This document shows, piece by piece, positions 1 to 9,284 of a stretch of DNA of 40,385 bases; within the stretch, counting starts at the first letter, position 1, and the number at the start of each line of letters is the position of its first letter. Location of the stretch: contig JAAUZZ010000023.1 of assembly GCA_014804345.1 (NCBI GenBank), positions 39,370 to 79,754 on the forward strand, written 5' to 3'. A model generated the notes under the pieces. The model did not search any database. It saw only the letters and a list, made by a program, of their open reading frames with translations, and was not told the origin of the DNA. A program made the translations under genes and the position numbers. This stretch comes from Lachnospiraceae bacterium (lineage in GTDB: Bacteria; Bacillota; Clostridia; Lachnospirales; Lachnospiraceae).

Positions 1-435
1 GAGGCAAGAGCAAAGGAAGTAAAGAAAATTGCCGAAGGACTTATCGCGCTGGCTGTAAAGGAAAAGGATAACTTTGAGATGGTTAAGGTTACAGCGAAAG
101 TGCCCAGAAAAGATAAGGACGGCAAGAGAGTAAAGGAAGTAAAGGATGGTAAGAGAGTTACCGTTTATGATGAGGTGGAGAAGGAGATTAAGAAGGATTT
201 GCCTTCCAGACTTCATGCAAGAAGACAGATGCTTAAGGTATTGTATTCTGTAAAGGAAGTTCCGCAAAGCAATGCGGGAAGGAAGAGAAATACGAAAGAG
301 ATTGACCTTGTAGCGAAGCTGTTTGACGAGATTGCACCTAAGTATGTTGGACGTAACGGTGGTTATACAAGAATAATCAAGGTTGGTCAGCGTAAGGGTG
401 ATGGCGCTATGCAGGTAGTTCTTGAGCTGGTATAA
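1..435 (+). CDS. rplQ: 50S ribosomal protein L17, C-terminal part (5' truncated by window edge)
   Basis: Frame 1 is open from base 1 ([27 protein letters not shown]...) to TAA at 435; ends ...[25 protein letters not shown], typical of L17; followed by the ecf-truA-rplM-rpsI order. Confidence 0.93.
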   Translation, partial: EARAKEVKKIAEGLIALAVKEKDNFEMVKVTAKVPRKDKDGKRVKEVKDGKRVTVYDEVEKEIKKDLPSRLHARRQMLKVLYSVKEVPQSNAGRKRNTKEIDLVAKLFDEIAPKYVGRNGGYTRIIKVGQRKGDGAMQVVLELV

Positions 436-467
436 GAGCAGAGAATAATTGTATTTTGTACGAAATG

Positions 468-494
468 CGCTCCCAGAATTTGGGAGCGTTTTTG
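468..494 (+). terminator. Rho-independent terminator after rplQ
   Basis: CGCTCCCA-gaatt-TGGGAGCG followed by TTTTTG. Confidence 0.85.
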
Positions 495-602
495 TATAAA
501 TTGAACTCCGTGAAACAAAATATGGGTAGATAGGAATACCAATATTGTACCTGTGTATGAAGCGGCAGATTGTTTGCCGAGCTTACAGGTTACGGAAAGG
601 AC

Positions 603-1226
603 ATGGTTATCAATATGACAAGAAAAGAAGCATGCTACTTTCTTGGAATAAAGGAAAATGCATCGGACGAGCAGATTAAGAGAGCATACCGCTATAAGGT
701 GAAGCTGTATCACCCCGATGCGAATCCTTCGGGTGACACGAAAGAATATTATATCAAACTGCAAAAGGCGTATGAGTATCTTATGAACAATCCGTATGAC
801 CCGAATAATGCGAGCAACTCTGCGACAAAGAATATGGAAAACGTGCCGAACCGACAGTCAATGCAAAACGGAGCATATTTTTATCAGACACCTCCCACGC
901 CGCAAAGACCGGTTAAAATTTTTGCGACAAGCGCCGCTACGCGTGCCAGTTATCAAAAGCAGAAGGAAATGAAGAGTGAACACGAGCGAATAGAGAAGTG
1001 GAATAAGGATTACAAGAACAGCAAACGCAGACAGCAGCAGATGAAACAGTATGATCTTCCGAAAAGAAGCACGGAAGAAGAGATTATTGAAAAGATAAAA
1101 ACGATATGGATTGCCGAAAATATCAAGCGGCAGATTGAGCATGACAGAGAACAAAAAGAGATGCTGCAAAGGCGGAAGTTATACAAAGCCTTTATGCAGC
1201 AGAAAATGCAGGATAACGATCAGTAA
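603..1226 (+). CDS. J-domain (DnaJ-like) protein with charged coiled-coil C-terminus
   Basis: N-terminal J domain with YHPDANPSGDTKEYYIKLQKAYEYL (HPD motif); no zinc-finger or substrate-binding domain seen; start chosen at 603 after ggaaagg. Confidence 0.8.
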   Translation: MVINMTRKEACYFLGIKENASDEQIKRAYRYKVKLYHPDANPSGDTKEYYIKLQKAYEYLMNNPYDPNNASNSATKNMENVPNRQSMQNGAYFYQTPPTPQRPVKIFATSAATRASYQKQKEMKSEHERIEKWNKDYKNSKRRQQQMKQYDLPKRSTEEEIIEKIKTIWIAENIKRQIEHDREQKEMLQRRKLYKAFMQQKMQDNDQ

Positions 1227-1245
1227 GCGTCTGTAATAGAAAGGC

Positions 1246-2118
1246 ATGGTTATCGATATGGGAATCATCAAGGTCAGGGACTTAGTATTTGAATATATCA
1301 GACGCGACGAGGAAGGGAATGTCGAAGGGATTACGACGGCGGTAGACAATGTCAATTTGGATATCGAACAAGGCGATTTTGTTGCAATTTTGGGGCATAA
1401 CGGTTCGGGGAAGTCTACGCTGGCAAAACATTTGAACGCAATCCTCTACCCGACCGAGGGGACTGTGTGGGTAGATGGTAAAGATACGCAGAAAGAAGAG
1501 CATCTATGGGAAATTCGGCAGACTGCGGGAATGGTATTTCAAAATCCGGACAATCAGATCATCGGACAGATTGTCGAGGAGGATGTGGGATTTGGACCGG
1601 AAAACATGGGGATTCCGACAAAAGAAATTTGGGAGCGCGTAGAAGAAAGCCTCAGGGCAGTTGGCATGTATGAGTTTCGAAAGTATTCTCCGAATAAATT
1701 GTCAGGTGGACAAAAGCAGCGCGTGTCCATCGCGGGCGTGATCGCAATGCACCCGAAATGTATTGTCCTTGACGAACCGACGGCGATGCTTGACCCAAAG
1801 GGGCGCAAAGAAGTGATACGCGCGGTGCGGGCGTTAAATGATGTGGAGAACATCACGATCATTCTGATCACGCATTACATGGAGGAGGTTATTTATGCCG
1901 ATAAAGTCTATGTTATGGATCAGGGAGAGGTGACCTTACAGGGAACACCAAGGGAGGTGTTTTCGGAAGTGGAGCGATTAAAAGAACTTCGGCTTGACGT
2001 GCCCCAGGTGACGCTGCTTGCCCATGAACTGCGAAAGGAAGGATTTCCGATACCGGAAGGAATATTGACAAACGAGGAGTTTCGAGAGGCGCTTGACAAC
2101 ATTGCGGGCAAGTTTTGA
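1246..2118 (+). CDS. ecfA1: Energy-coupling factor transporter ATPase EcfA1
   Basis: Walker [18 protein letters not shown] signature, Walker B CIVLDEP; cluster position. Confidence 0.92.
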   Translation: MVIDMGIIKVRDLVFEYIRRDEEGNVEGITTAVDNVNLDIEQGDFVAILGHNGSGKSTLAKHLNAILYPTEGTVWVDGKDTQKEEHLWEIRQTAGMVFQNPDNQIIGQIVEEDVGFGPENMGIPTKEIWERVEESLRAVGMYEFRKYSPNKLSGGQKQRVSIAGVIAMHPKCIVLDEPTAMLDPKGRKEVIRAVRALNDVENITIILITHYMEEVIYADKVYVMDQGEVTLQGTPREVFSEVERLKELRLDVPQVTLLAHELRKEGFPIPEGILTNEEFREALDNIAGKF

Positions 2119-2137
2119 ACAGATTATGGAAAGGGGC

Positions 2138-3001
2138 ATGGTCGTTAGAATGCCAATCATTTTAGATAAAGTTAGTCATATTTATGGAGAAGACACAAGG
2201 ATGCCGGTTAAGGCATTAAATAATATCAGTCTAGTGATCCCCGACGGGCAGTTTATCGGAATCATCGGTCATACGGGTTCGGGAAAATCAACGCTTGTCC
2301 AGCATTTAAACGGTCTGATGAAGGCAACAAGCGGAAACATATATTTTAATGGTGAGGATATTGACGCCGATGACTTTAACAAAAAGAATCTAAGGAGTAA
2401 GGTTGGTTTGGTTTTTCAATATCCGGAGCATCAGCTTTTTGAAACGGACGTGTTTACGGACGTATGTTTTGGACCGAAAAATCTAGGACTTTCCAAGAAA
2501 GAAACGGAGCTTAGAGCATATGAGGCTTTGAAACTGGTTGGTCTTGACGATGAGTATTTTTATCAGTCGCCGTTTGATCTGTCCGGAGGGCAGAAAAGGC
2601 GTGTAGCGATTGCTGGAGTGCTTGCGATGAAACCACAGATGCTTGTGCTTGATGAGCCGACAGCCGGTTTAGATCCAAAAGGGCGGGACGAGATTTTAGA
2701 TCAGATTTCAAAGCTCAAACAGGAAACGGGAATGACTGTAATCTTGGTTTCGCACAGCATGGACGATGTGGCAAAATATGTGGACAGGATCATTGTTATG
2801 AACAAGGGGAGCGTACTGTATGACGACGAGCCGAGAGAGGTGTTTCGTCATTACGCAAAGCTGGAGGAAATTGGTCTTGCAGCGCCACAGGTGATTTATA
2901 TTATGAAAGATCTGCAAAAGCACGGTTATGATGTGAGCGATAATGTGACGACAATCCAAGAGGCGAAAGAGGAGATCAAACGATACTTTAGGAAAGGATA
3001 A
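2138..3001 (+). CDS. ecfA2: Energy-coupling factor transporter ATPase EcfA2
   Basis: GHTGSGKST, LSGGQKRRVAIAGVLAMKPQMLVLDEP; start taken at 2138 after aaagggg (track start 2093 overlaps ecfA1). Confidence 0.92.
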   Translation: MVVRMPIILDKVSHIYGEDTRMPVKALNNISLVIPDGQFIGIIGHTGSGKSTLVQHLNGLMKATSGNIYFNGEDIDADDFNKKNLRSKVGLVFQYPEHQLFETDVFTDVCFGPKNLGLSKKETELRAYEALKLVGLDDEYFYQSPFDLSGGQKRRVAIAGVLAMKPQMLVLDEPTAGLDPKGRDEILDQISKLKQETGMTVILVSHSMDDVAKYVDRIIVMNKGSVLYDDEPREVFRHYAKLEEIGLAAPQVIYIMKDLQKHGYDVSDNVTTIQEAKEEIKRYFRKG

Positions 3002-3014
3002 GGGTGATTCGGCT

Positions 3015-3857
3015 ATGCTGAGAGATATTACGCTTGGGCAATACTATCAGGCGGATTCTGTGATACACAGACTGGACCCGCGGGTGAAGCTTGGCGGGAC
3101 GATTCTGTTTATTATCTCTCTTTTTTTGTTTGACAGTGTGATCGGATATTTGGTGGCGGCTGTTTTTTTAGCGTTTGTTATTAATTTATCAAAGGTGCCG
3201 TTTCGCTTCATGATAAAGGGCATGAAAGCAATTGTCTTTCTGCTGATGATAACGGTTGTGTTCAATTTGTTTTTGACACCGGGAGAGCCGTTGGTTGCGG
3301 TTTGGAAACTCACGATTACGAAGGAGGGGGTACGGCTTGCAATTCTTCTTGCAATCAGGCTTAGTTTTTTGATTATCGGATCGTCGATCATGACGCTTAC
3401 GACCACGCCAAATCAGTTGACCGATGGTCTTGAGAAGATGCTTGGTCCGTTAAAAAAAATAAAAGCGCCGGTACATGAGATTGCGATGATGATGTCGATC
3501 GCGCTTCGTTTTATTCCGATTCTGATGGAGGAAACGGATAAGATCATGAAGGCGCAGCTTGCAAGATGTGCCGACTTTGAGAGCGGGAATCTGATTAAAA
3601 GAGCAAAAGGTCTTGTACCGCTTTTGGTGCCGCTTTTTATCTCGGCGTTTCGACGCGCAAACGATCTCGCAATGGCGATGGAGGCGCGCTGTTACCGCGG
3701 AGGGGAATACCGTACAAAAATGAAACCGCTTCGTTACGCACGAAGAGATTTGATCGCGTATGGCATTATTTTGTGCTATCTGGCAGTCGGTATTGCGGCA
3801 GGGCATTATGAGTCAGTCTTGCTCTCGTTCATTGGCATTACAGGCGGTGCAATATGA
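3015..3857 (+). CDS. ecfT: Energy-coupling factor transporter transmembrane protein EcfT
   Basis: Polytopic protein with YYQADSVIHRLDPRVKLGGTILFI and ARCY motifs; follows ecfA2. Confidence 0.92.
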   Translation: MLRDITLGQYYQADSVIHRLDPRVKLGGTILFIISLFLFDSVIGYLVAAVFLAFVINLSKVPFRFMIKGMKAIVFLLMITVVFNLFLTPGEPLVAVWKLTITKEGVRLAILLAIRLSFLIIGSSIMTLTTTPNQLTDGLEKMLGPLKKIKAPVHEIAMMMSIALRFIPILMEETDKIMKAQLARCADFESGNLIKRAKGLVPLLVPLFISAFRRANDLAMAMEARCYRGGEYRTKMKPLRYARRDLIAYGIILCYLAVGIAAGHYESVLLSFIGITGGAI

Positions 3858-4591
3858 AACGGGTCATGCTTAAGGTTGCCTATGACGGCACCAATTATCA
3901 CGGCTGGCAGCTTCAGCCGAATGTGATAACGATAGAATCTGTATTAAATGAAACACTCAGCGGACTTTTTCATGAAGAAATAAAGGTGATCGGAGCCTCA
4001 CGTACGGATACGGGCGTTCATGCGCTCGGGAATATCGCTGTGTTTGACACGACTGCAAGAATCCCTGCGGAAAAGATATCCTATGCGTTAAATCAAAGAC
4101 TTCCCGAGGATATACGCATACAATCGTCGATGGAAGTGGCGCCGGATTTTCACCCCAGACATCAAAACAGTAAAAAAACATATGAATATAAAATCTTAAA
4201 CTGTGCGTTTCCGATGCCTGTGTACAGACTGTACTCATACTTTACTTATGTAAATCTCGATGTGGAAAAAATGAGGGCGGCGGCATCGTATCTTGTAGGA
4301 GAGCATGATTTTAAGAGCTTTTGCAGTGTAAATACCGTGGCGGAAACGACGGTCAGGAGAATCTATGATATCAGTGTGGAAAGGTCGGGCGATATGATCA
4401 CTGTACGCGTTACGGGTTCCGGCTTCCTGTATAATATGGTGCGGATTATTGCTGGAACGTTGATGGAAGTGGGACGTGGAAATATCAATCCCGAAAACAT
4501 GACAGATATATTAAAGGCGCTTGACCGCACAAAAGCAGGTCCGACTGCTCCGGCATGCGGTCTTACGCTTGTGGGGTATGAGTTTGTGTGA
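3854..4591 (+). CDS. truA: tRNA pseudouridine(38-40) synthase TruA
   Basis: MLKVAYDGTNYHGWQ, ASRTDTGVHA; ATGA overlap with ecfT. Confidence 0.95.
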   Translation: MKRVMLKVAYDGTNYHGWQLQPNVITIESVLNETLSGLFHEEIKVIGASRTDTGVHALGNIAVFDTTARIPAEKISYALNQRLPEDIRIQSSMEVAPDFHPRHQNSKKTYEYKILNCAFPMPVYRLYSYFTYVNLDVEKMRAAASYLVGEHDFKSFCSVNTVAETTVRRIYDISVERSGDMITVRVTGSGFLYNMVRIIAGTLMEVGRGNINPENMTDILKALDRTKAGPTAPACGLTLVGYEFV

Positions 4592-4624
4592 GTGAAAAAA
4601 TGAAGTGAAAATATGGAAAAAGTG

Positions 4625-4653
4625 TTGACATGAAAACTGACCTATAATATAAT
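4625..4653 (+). promoter_or_regulatory. Near-consensus sigma-A promoter for rplM-rpsI
   Basis: TTGACA (4625-4630), 17-nt spacer, TATAAT (4648-4653). Confidence 0.85.
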
Positions 4654-4659
4654 ATTTCA

Positions 4660-4839
4660 ATGTGGCGGCATGCGATTAGTCCAATATCATAGCCCCGATA
4701 TTGATTAATCCTGTCAACACGATGTATCTAGTTGACCTGCAAATTTTACAGGTACGGTCCGGACATTCCGTACTCAAGAGATTTCTGCGGGAATATACGT
4801 TAAAGGAGAGCCGACAGGCTAATGATATGGAGGTAACAT
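4660..4839 (+). promoter_or_regulatory. Long structured 5' leader of rplM-rpsI mRNA (candidate ribosomal-protein leader, L13-leader type)
   Basis: About 180 nt between the promoter and rplM with consecutive inverted repeats: CAATATC/GATATTG (4682-4703), GTCAAC/GTTGAC (4713-4736), CCTG/CAGG (4736-4752), GTACGG/CCGTAC (4752-4773). Confidence 0.6.
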
Positions 4840-5268
4840 ATGAAAACATTTATGGCTAGTCCAGCTACGATTGATAGAAAATGGTATGTGGTAGACGCTA
4901 CCGGCATGACATTAGGACGCTTGGCATCAGAGGTTGCAAGCGTATTGAGAGGAAAGAATAAGCCAATCTTTACTCCTCACATTGATACAGGCGATTATGT
5001 GATCGTTATCAACGCTGAGAAGGTTGCCGTAACAGGCAGAAAGTTAGATCAGAAGATTTATTATAAGCATTCGGATTACGTTGGCGGTATGAAAGAAACA
5101 ACTTTGAGAGAGAAGTTGGCAAAGAAGCCGGAAGAGGTTATTGAGCTCGCTGTTAAAGGAATGCTTCCAAAGGGACCGTTGGGACGCGACATGTACAGAA
5201 AGCTTTTCGTATATGCAGGACCTGAGCACAAGCATGCAGCTCAGCAACCGGAAACACTTACATTTTAA
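4840..5268 (+). CDS. rplM: 50S ribosomal protein L13
   Basis: [42 protein letters not shown]... Confidence 0.97.
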   Translation: MKTFMASPATIDRKWYVVDATGMTLGRLASEVASVLRGKNKPIFTPHIDTGDYVIVINAEKVAVTGRKLDQKIYYKHSDYVGGMKETTLREKLAKKPEEVIELAVKGMLPKGPLGRDMYRKLFVYAGPEHKHAAQQPETLTF

Positions 5269-5298
5269 TCAGCGTAAGAAATAAAGGAGGAAATGAAA

Positions 5299-5703
5299 AT
5301 GGCTAAGGCAGCAAATGCGTCAAGATATTACGGCACAGGCAGAAGAAAAAAATCAATTGCTAGGGTTTATTTAACACCCGGTACAGGCAATATTACGATC
5401 AATAAGCGAGATATTGATGATTATTTCGGATTGGAAACATTGAAGGTTATCGTTCGTCAGCCTTTGGCTGCAACGGATACGGTTGGAAAGTTCGATGTAC
5501 TTGTCAACGTAAAGGGCGGTGGCTACACAGGACAGGCAGGCGCGATCAGACATGGTATTTCAAGAGCTTTATTGCAGGCAGATGCAGAATACAGACCGAC
5601 ACTCAAGAAGGAAGGCTTCTTAACAAGAGATCCTCGTATGAAGGAGAGAAAGAAGTACGGTTTGAAGGCAGCTCGTCGTGCACCGCAATTCTCCAAGAGA
5701 TAA
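5299..5703 (+). CDS. rpsI: 30S ribosomal protein S9
   Basis: [30 protein letters not shown]...[24 protein letters not shown]; start 5299 fits the RBS aaaggagg better than 5293. Confidence 0.97.
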   Translation: MAKAANASRYYGTGRRKKSIARVYLTPGTGNITINKRDIDDYFGLETLKVIVRQPLAATDTVGKFDVLVNVKGGGYTGQAGAIRHGISRALLQADAEYRPTLKKEGFLTRDPRMKERKKYGLKAARRAPQFSKR

Positions 5704-5734
5704 ACAAAAGGAAATTTACAATTTCGAAAACACA

Positions 5735-5764
5735 AACTCCACAGGTTTTCTTGTGGAGTTTTGT
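5735..5764 (+). terminator. Rho-independent terminator after rpsI
   Basis: AACTCCACA-ggttttc-TTGTGGAGTT followed by TTG/TCTT. Confidence 0.75.
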
Positions 5765-5806
5765 CTTAATATTATAAGGTATATGGATTACATCAGAGGT
5801 GATTGT

Positions 5807-5986
5807 ATGTGTGATGTTAAAAAATATGAAAAAATTTATGAGGAGATAGAACATCTTCAACCGGAAGATACATTACAGCTTATTTTGGAAGCTGAAACAG
5901 AGGAACAGAGAAGTTTTTATGAAATGGTGGGCGATTTTTTGCTACAAAGAAAGCAGCGTCAGGTAATGGAAAGGAAATCCTTTTAG
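5807..5986 (+). CDS. Small acidic 59-aa protein, candidate antitoxin partner of the downstream zeta-like kinase
   Basis: MCDVKKYEKIYEEIEHLQPEDTLQLILEAETEEQRSFYEMVGDFLLQRKQRQVMERKSF; RBS agaggtg; its TAG overlaps the next GTG by 1 nt (TAGTG). Confidence 0.65.
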   Translation: MCDVKKYEKIYEEIEHLQPEDTLQLILEAETEEQRSFYEMVGDFLLQRKQRQVMERKSF

Positions 5987-6552
5987 TGAAAAAGTATATA
6001 TTGATAGCGGGAGTCAATGGAGCAGGTAAATCGACATTGTACCAGATTTTACAAAGTCTTCAAGATATGCCGCGAGTAAATGCAGATGAAATTCTAAGAG
6101 AATTCGGCGATTGGAGAAATGCAACGGACGTTATGACTGCCGGAAAAATTGCGGTAAAGAAGATTGCGCAATACTTTAATGAAGGAATTACTTTTAATCA
6201 GGAAACTACGTTATGTGGGAAATCCATTTTAAGTCATATAAAAAGGGCGAAGAAGAACGGATATTTTATTGAGCTTCACTATATTGGTCTTGAAAGCGCA
6301 GAGATTGCAAAACAAAGAGTGGCAGAGCGTATGAAACAGGGAGGACATGGTATTCCCAAGAAAGATATCGAAAGAAGATATGTAGATACTTTTCATAATT
6401 TGAAACATATTTTACCGGATTGTGATTTGGCAGCATTTTATGATAATACAATAGAATTCAGGAGATTTGCGATTTATAAAAATGGAGATCCTGTGAGGAT
6501 ATCTCATAATGTGCCGATGTGGTTTGAGCGGTTTGTAGATAATATAAGATAA
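5986..6552 (+). CDS. Zeta-toxin-like P-loop kinase (UDP-GlcNAc kinase / AAA family)
   Basis: GTG start; IAGVNGAGKSTLYQIL Walker A, VNADEILREFG, FNQETTLCGKS, HYIGLESAEIAKQRVAERMKQGGHGIPKKDIERRY. Confidence 0.75.
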   Translation: MKKYILIAGVNGAGKSTLYQILQSLQDMPRVNADEILREFGDWRNATDVMTAGKIAVKKIAQYFNEGITFNQETTLCGKSILSHIKRAKKNGYFIELHYIGLESAEIAKQRVAERMKQGGHGIPKKDIERRYVDTFHNLKHILPDCDLAAFYDNTIEFRRFAIYKNGDPVRISHNVPMWFERFVDNIR

Positions 6553-6588
6553 AAAATTTGGAGTAATTATTTCAAAATGGTTTCAATT

Positions 6589-6619
6589 CCCCCGAAAGTT
6601 TTACATTTTCGGGGGTTTT
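6589..6619 (+). terminator. Rho-independent terminator
   Basis: CCCCCGAAA-gttttacat-TTTCGGGGG followed by TTTT. Confidence 0.85.
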
Positions 6620-6650
6620 CTATATGTAATATGAAGGAAGGCAAAAAGAA

Positions 6651-7337
6651 ATGAAACGAATTTTCTTTGTGGAAGACGATTTAAGTTTGATTAACGGTCT
6701 CTCTTTTGCGTTGAAAAAGCAGGGATACGAGATTGAGATTGCCCGTACATGTCTTGAAACGGAAGAGATGTGGGCGGATGGAAAATATGATCTGGTTATT
6801 TTGGATGTTTCGCTGCCGGACGGTTCCGGTTTGGATTTATGCAAAAAAATACGTCGGACATCGAAAGCGCCGATTATGTTTCTGACTGCTGCGGACGAGG
6901 AAACGGATATTATTATGGGACTTGACATCGGTGGGGATGATTATATCACAAAGCCGTTTAAACTGGCTGTGTTTTTGTCACGGATCAATGCTTTGCTTCG
7001 CAGAAGTGACCAATTCAGTCAATCAGAGTCCGAGTTGAATTCAAATGAAATAAAGGTGCAGCGCTTAAAGGGAGAAGTATATAAAAACGGGGAATTACTT
7101 GAATTAACGGCGAATGAATATAAACTGCTGTGCCTGTTTATGGAGAACCCCGATATGGTGCTTTCGCCGGAACAGATTTTGAGCAGGTTGTGGGATTGTG
7201 ATGAAAATTATGTTGACAACAATACACTTACAGTGTATATTCGCAGACTGCGCACAAAGATTGAGGATGATCCAAGCGCTCCGAAAAGGATTGTAACGGT
7301 CCGCCGCATGGGGTATAAGTGGAATACGACTGATTGA
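6651..7337 (+). CDS. OmpR-family response regulator
   Basis: Receiver domain (FVEDDLSLINGL, LVILDVSLPDGSGLD, DYITKPF) plus winged-helix C-terminus (LTVYIRRLRTKIEDDP..VRRMGYKW). Confidence 0.93.
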   Translation: MKRIFFVEDDLSLINGLSFALKKQGYEIEIARTCLETEEMWADGKYDLVILDVSLPDGSGLDLCKKIRRTSKAPIMFLTAADEETDIIMGLDIGGDDYITKPFKLAVFLSRINALLRRSDQFSQSESELNSNEIKVQRLKGEVYKNGELLELTANEYKLLCLFMENPDMVLSPEQILSRLWDCDENYVDNNTLTVYIRRLRTKIEDDPSAPKRIVTVRRMGYKWNTTD

Positions 7338-7383
7338 GCCAATGAACTTGTTTCCTTTGGCGTCAGCAGCAGGGAGAAATGGG

Positions 7384-8412
7384 ATGAAAATATTTGTAAC
7401 CAAAAATATAAAAACACTGTTTATTAAGATGCTTCTATGTATGTCGGCATGCATTTTATTGTCTGTGCTTCTGATCAATCTGGAAGTCAAACATGCGACG
7501 ATTTATATTCTAGTAGCATTCCTATTTATGGATGCCGCAATTCTGGCAGTTTGTTACAGATATTTTCAGACGCAGAATAAAATTATGGAAGATGCTGTAG
7601 CGCAGATGAAGGAATATATTTCCGGAAATGAGAATGCCCGGATTGCATGTAATGACGAGGGGGAGTTATACAGGCTGTTTTATGAGGTCAATTCCTTGGT
7701 GTCTACGCTCAATGCGCATGCAAAGAATGAAAGGAACGCAAAAAAGTTTTTGAAACATACAATATCCGATATTTCCCATCAATTAAAGACGCCGCTTGCA
7801 GCGTTAAATATTTATAATGGCATCATTCAGGAGGAAGCAAAAAATCTGCCGACGATAAAATCCTTTACCGATCTTTCCGAACAGGAGTTGGATCGAATAG
7901 AAACGCTTGTACAAAATCTGCTAAAGATTACGAAGTTTGATGCGGGGACGATGGTCATCGAAAAAACAAATGAGAATGTATCGGAAATGATGGAATGCGT
8001 TAAGGAGCAGTTTGCGTATCGTGCAGGACAGGAAGAGAAGGAAATTCGGCTGACAGGAGATGAAACGATTACGCTTTTGTGCGACCGCGGCTGGCTCACG
8101 GAAGCCGTCGGTAATATCGTGAAAAATGCGCTTGACCATACCAATCAAGGAGATTTTGTCTGTGTGGAATGGAAACAATCTGCGACAGTTGTTCAGATTG
8201 TGGTAAAAGACACCGGAAGCGGCATTGATCCGGAGGATGTGCATCATATTTTCAAACGGTTTTATCGAAGTCGTTATTCAAAAGACACGCAGGGGATAGG
8301 ACTCGGTCTGCCGCTTGTAAAGGCTGTGGTGGAAGCGCATAACGGTACGATTGCGGTTGACAGTGAATTAGGTGTTGGAACAGTTTTTACGATAAACTTT
8401 TTGATACAGTAA
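7384..8412 (+). CDS. Sensor histidine kinase
   Basis: Two N-terminal TM helices, HisKA ISDISHQLKTPLAAL, HATPase VKDTGSGIDPEDVHHIFKRFYRS...GIGLGLPLVKAVVEAHNG; start 7384 preferred over 7342 on RBS. Confidence 0.92.
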   Translation: MKIFVTKNIKTLFIKMLLCMSACILLSVLLINLEVKHATIYILVAFLFMDAAILAVCYRYFQTQNKIMEDAVAQMKEYISGNENARIACNDEGELYRLFYEVNSLVSTLNAHAKNERNAKKFLKHTISDISHQLKTPLAALNIYNGIIQEEAKNLPTIKSFTDLSEQELDRIETLVQNLLKITKFDAGTMVIEKTNENVSEMMECVKEQFAYRAGQEEKEIRLTGDETITLLCDRGWLTEAVGNIVKNALDHTNQGDFVCVEWKQSATVVQIVVKDTGSGIDPEDVHHIFKRFYRSRYSKDTQGIGLGLPLVKAVVEAHNGTIAVDSELGVGTVFTINFLIQ

Positions 8413-8594
8413 AGCGGCTCACGATGCGTGTCTGATTTGTTTCCTACAAAATTGTAGGCTGAAAGTCATCTTACGGTAAGGTGGCTATGAGATACTTCCA
8501 ATATCAATAATGTGAAGTGAGTTTCTGTTCGCGCAATTTACAAAAGTACGCAGCATAAAAACAGAAACGCTTTACATAGAAAGAATGAGGTGTT

Positions 8595-9284
8595 ATGATT
8601 ATGGATTTATTGGAAGTACAATCCATTTCCAAAACTTACGGCATTGGCGAAACAGCTGTCAGAGCTTTAAAAAATGTCAGCTTTTCGGTTCCAAAAGGCG
8701 AATTTGTTGCAGTCGTGGGAGAGTCGGGATCCGGGAAGAGTACGCTCTTAAATATGCTTGGCGCGCTCGATATGCCGACTTCGGGCAAAGTAGTTATCGA
8801 CGGAAATGATATTTTTTCCATGAAGGAAAGCGCACTGACCATATTTCGCCGCAGAAATATTGGATTTATCTTTCAGGCATTCAACTTGGTTCCGGAGCTT
8901 ACAGTGGAACAAAACATGATATTCCCTTTATTGCTGGATTATCAAAAACCTAATCAAAAATATTTGGAAGAACTGTTGGCAGTCCTTAATTTGAAAGAGC
9001 GTCGCCACCATCTGCCAAGTCAGTTGTCGGGAGGGCAGCAGCAGAGAGTTGCGATTGGGCGCGCGCTGATCACACGACCGTCATTGATTTTAGCGGACGA
9101 ACCGACAGGAAATCTGGACACGCAGAACAGCAGTGAAGTCATTGCGTTATTAAAAGGGGCTTCAAGAAAGTACGAACAGACAATCATCATGATCACGCAT
9201 AACCGAAGCATTGCACAGACTGCGGATCGGGTACTGCAAGTGTCAGACGGTGTGCTGACCGATTTTGGGAGGTGCCGCGAATGA
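8595..9284 (+). CDS. ABC transporter ATP-binding protein (LolD/MacB-type peptide or antimicrobial export family)
   Basis: GESGSGKSTLLNMLGALDMPTSG, LSGGQQQRVAIGRAL, LILADEPTGNLD. Confidence 0.92.
   Translation: MIMDLLEVQSISKTYGIGETAVRALKNVSFSVPKGEFVAVVGESGSGKSTLLNMLGALDMPTSGKVVIDGNDIFSMKESALTIFRRRNIGFIFQAFNLVPELTVEQNMIFPLLLDYQKPNQKYLEELLAVLNLKERRHHLPSQLSGGQQQRVAIGRALITRPSLILADEPTGNLDTQNSSEVIALLKGASRKYEQTIIMITHNRSIAQTADRVLQVSDGVLTDFGRCRE

Noticed and set aside
8488-8497. TGAGATACTT repeated at 8488 and 11780
   Set aside because: A shared 10-mer is expected by chance in 40 kb; flanks differ
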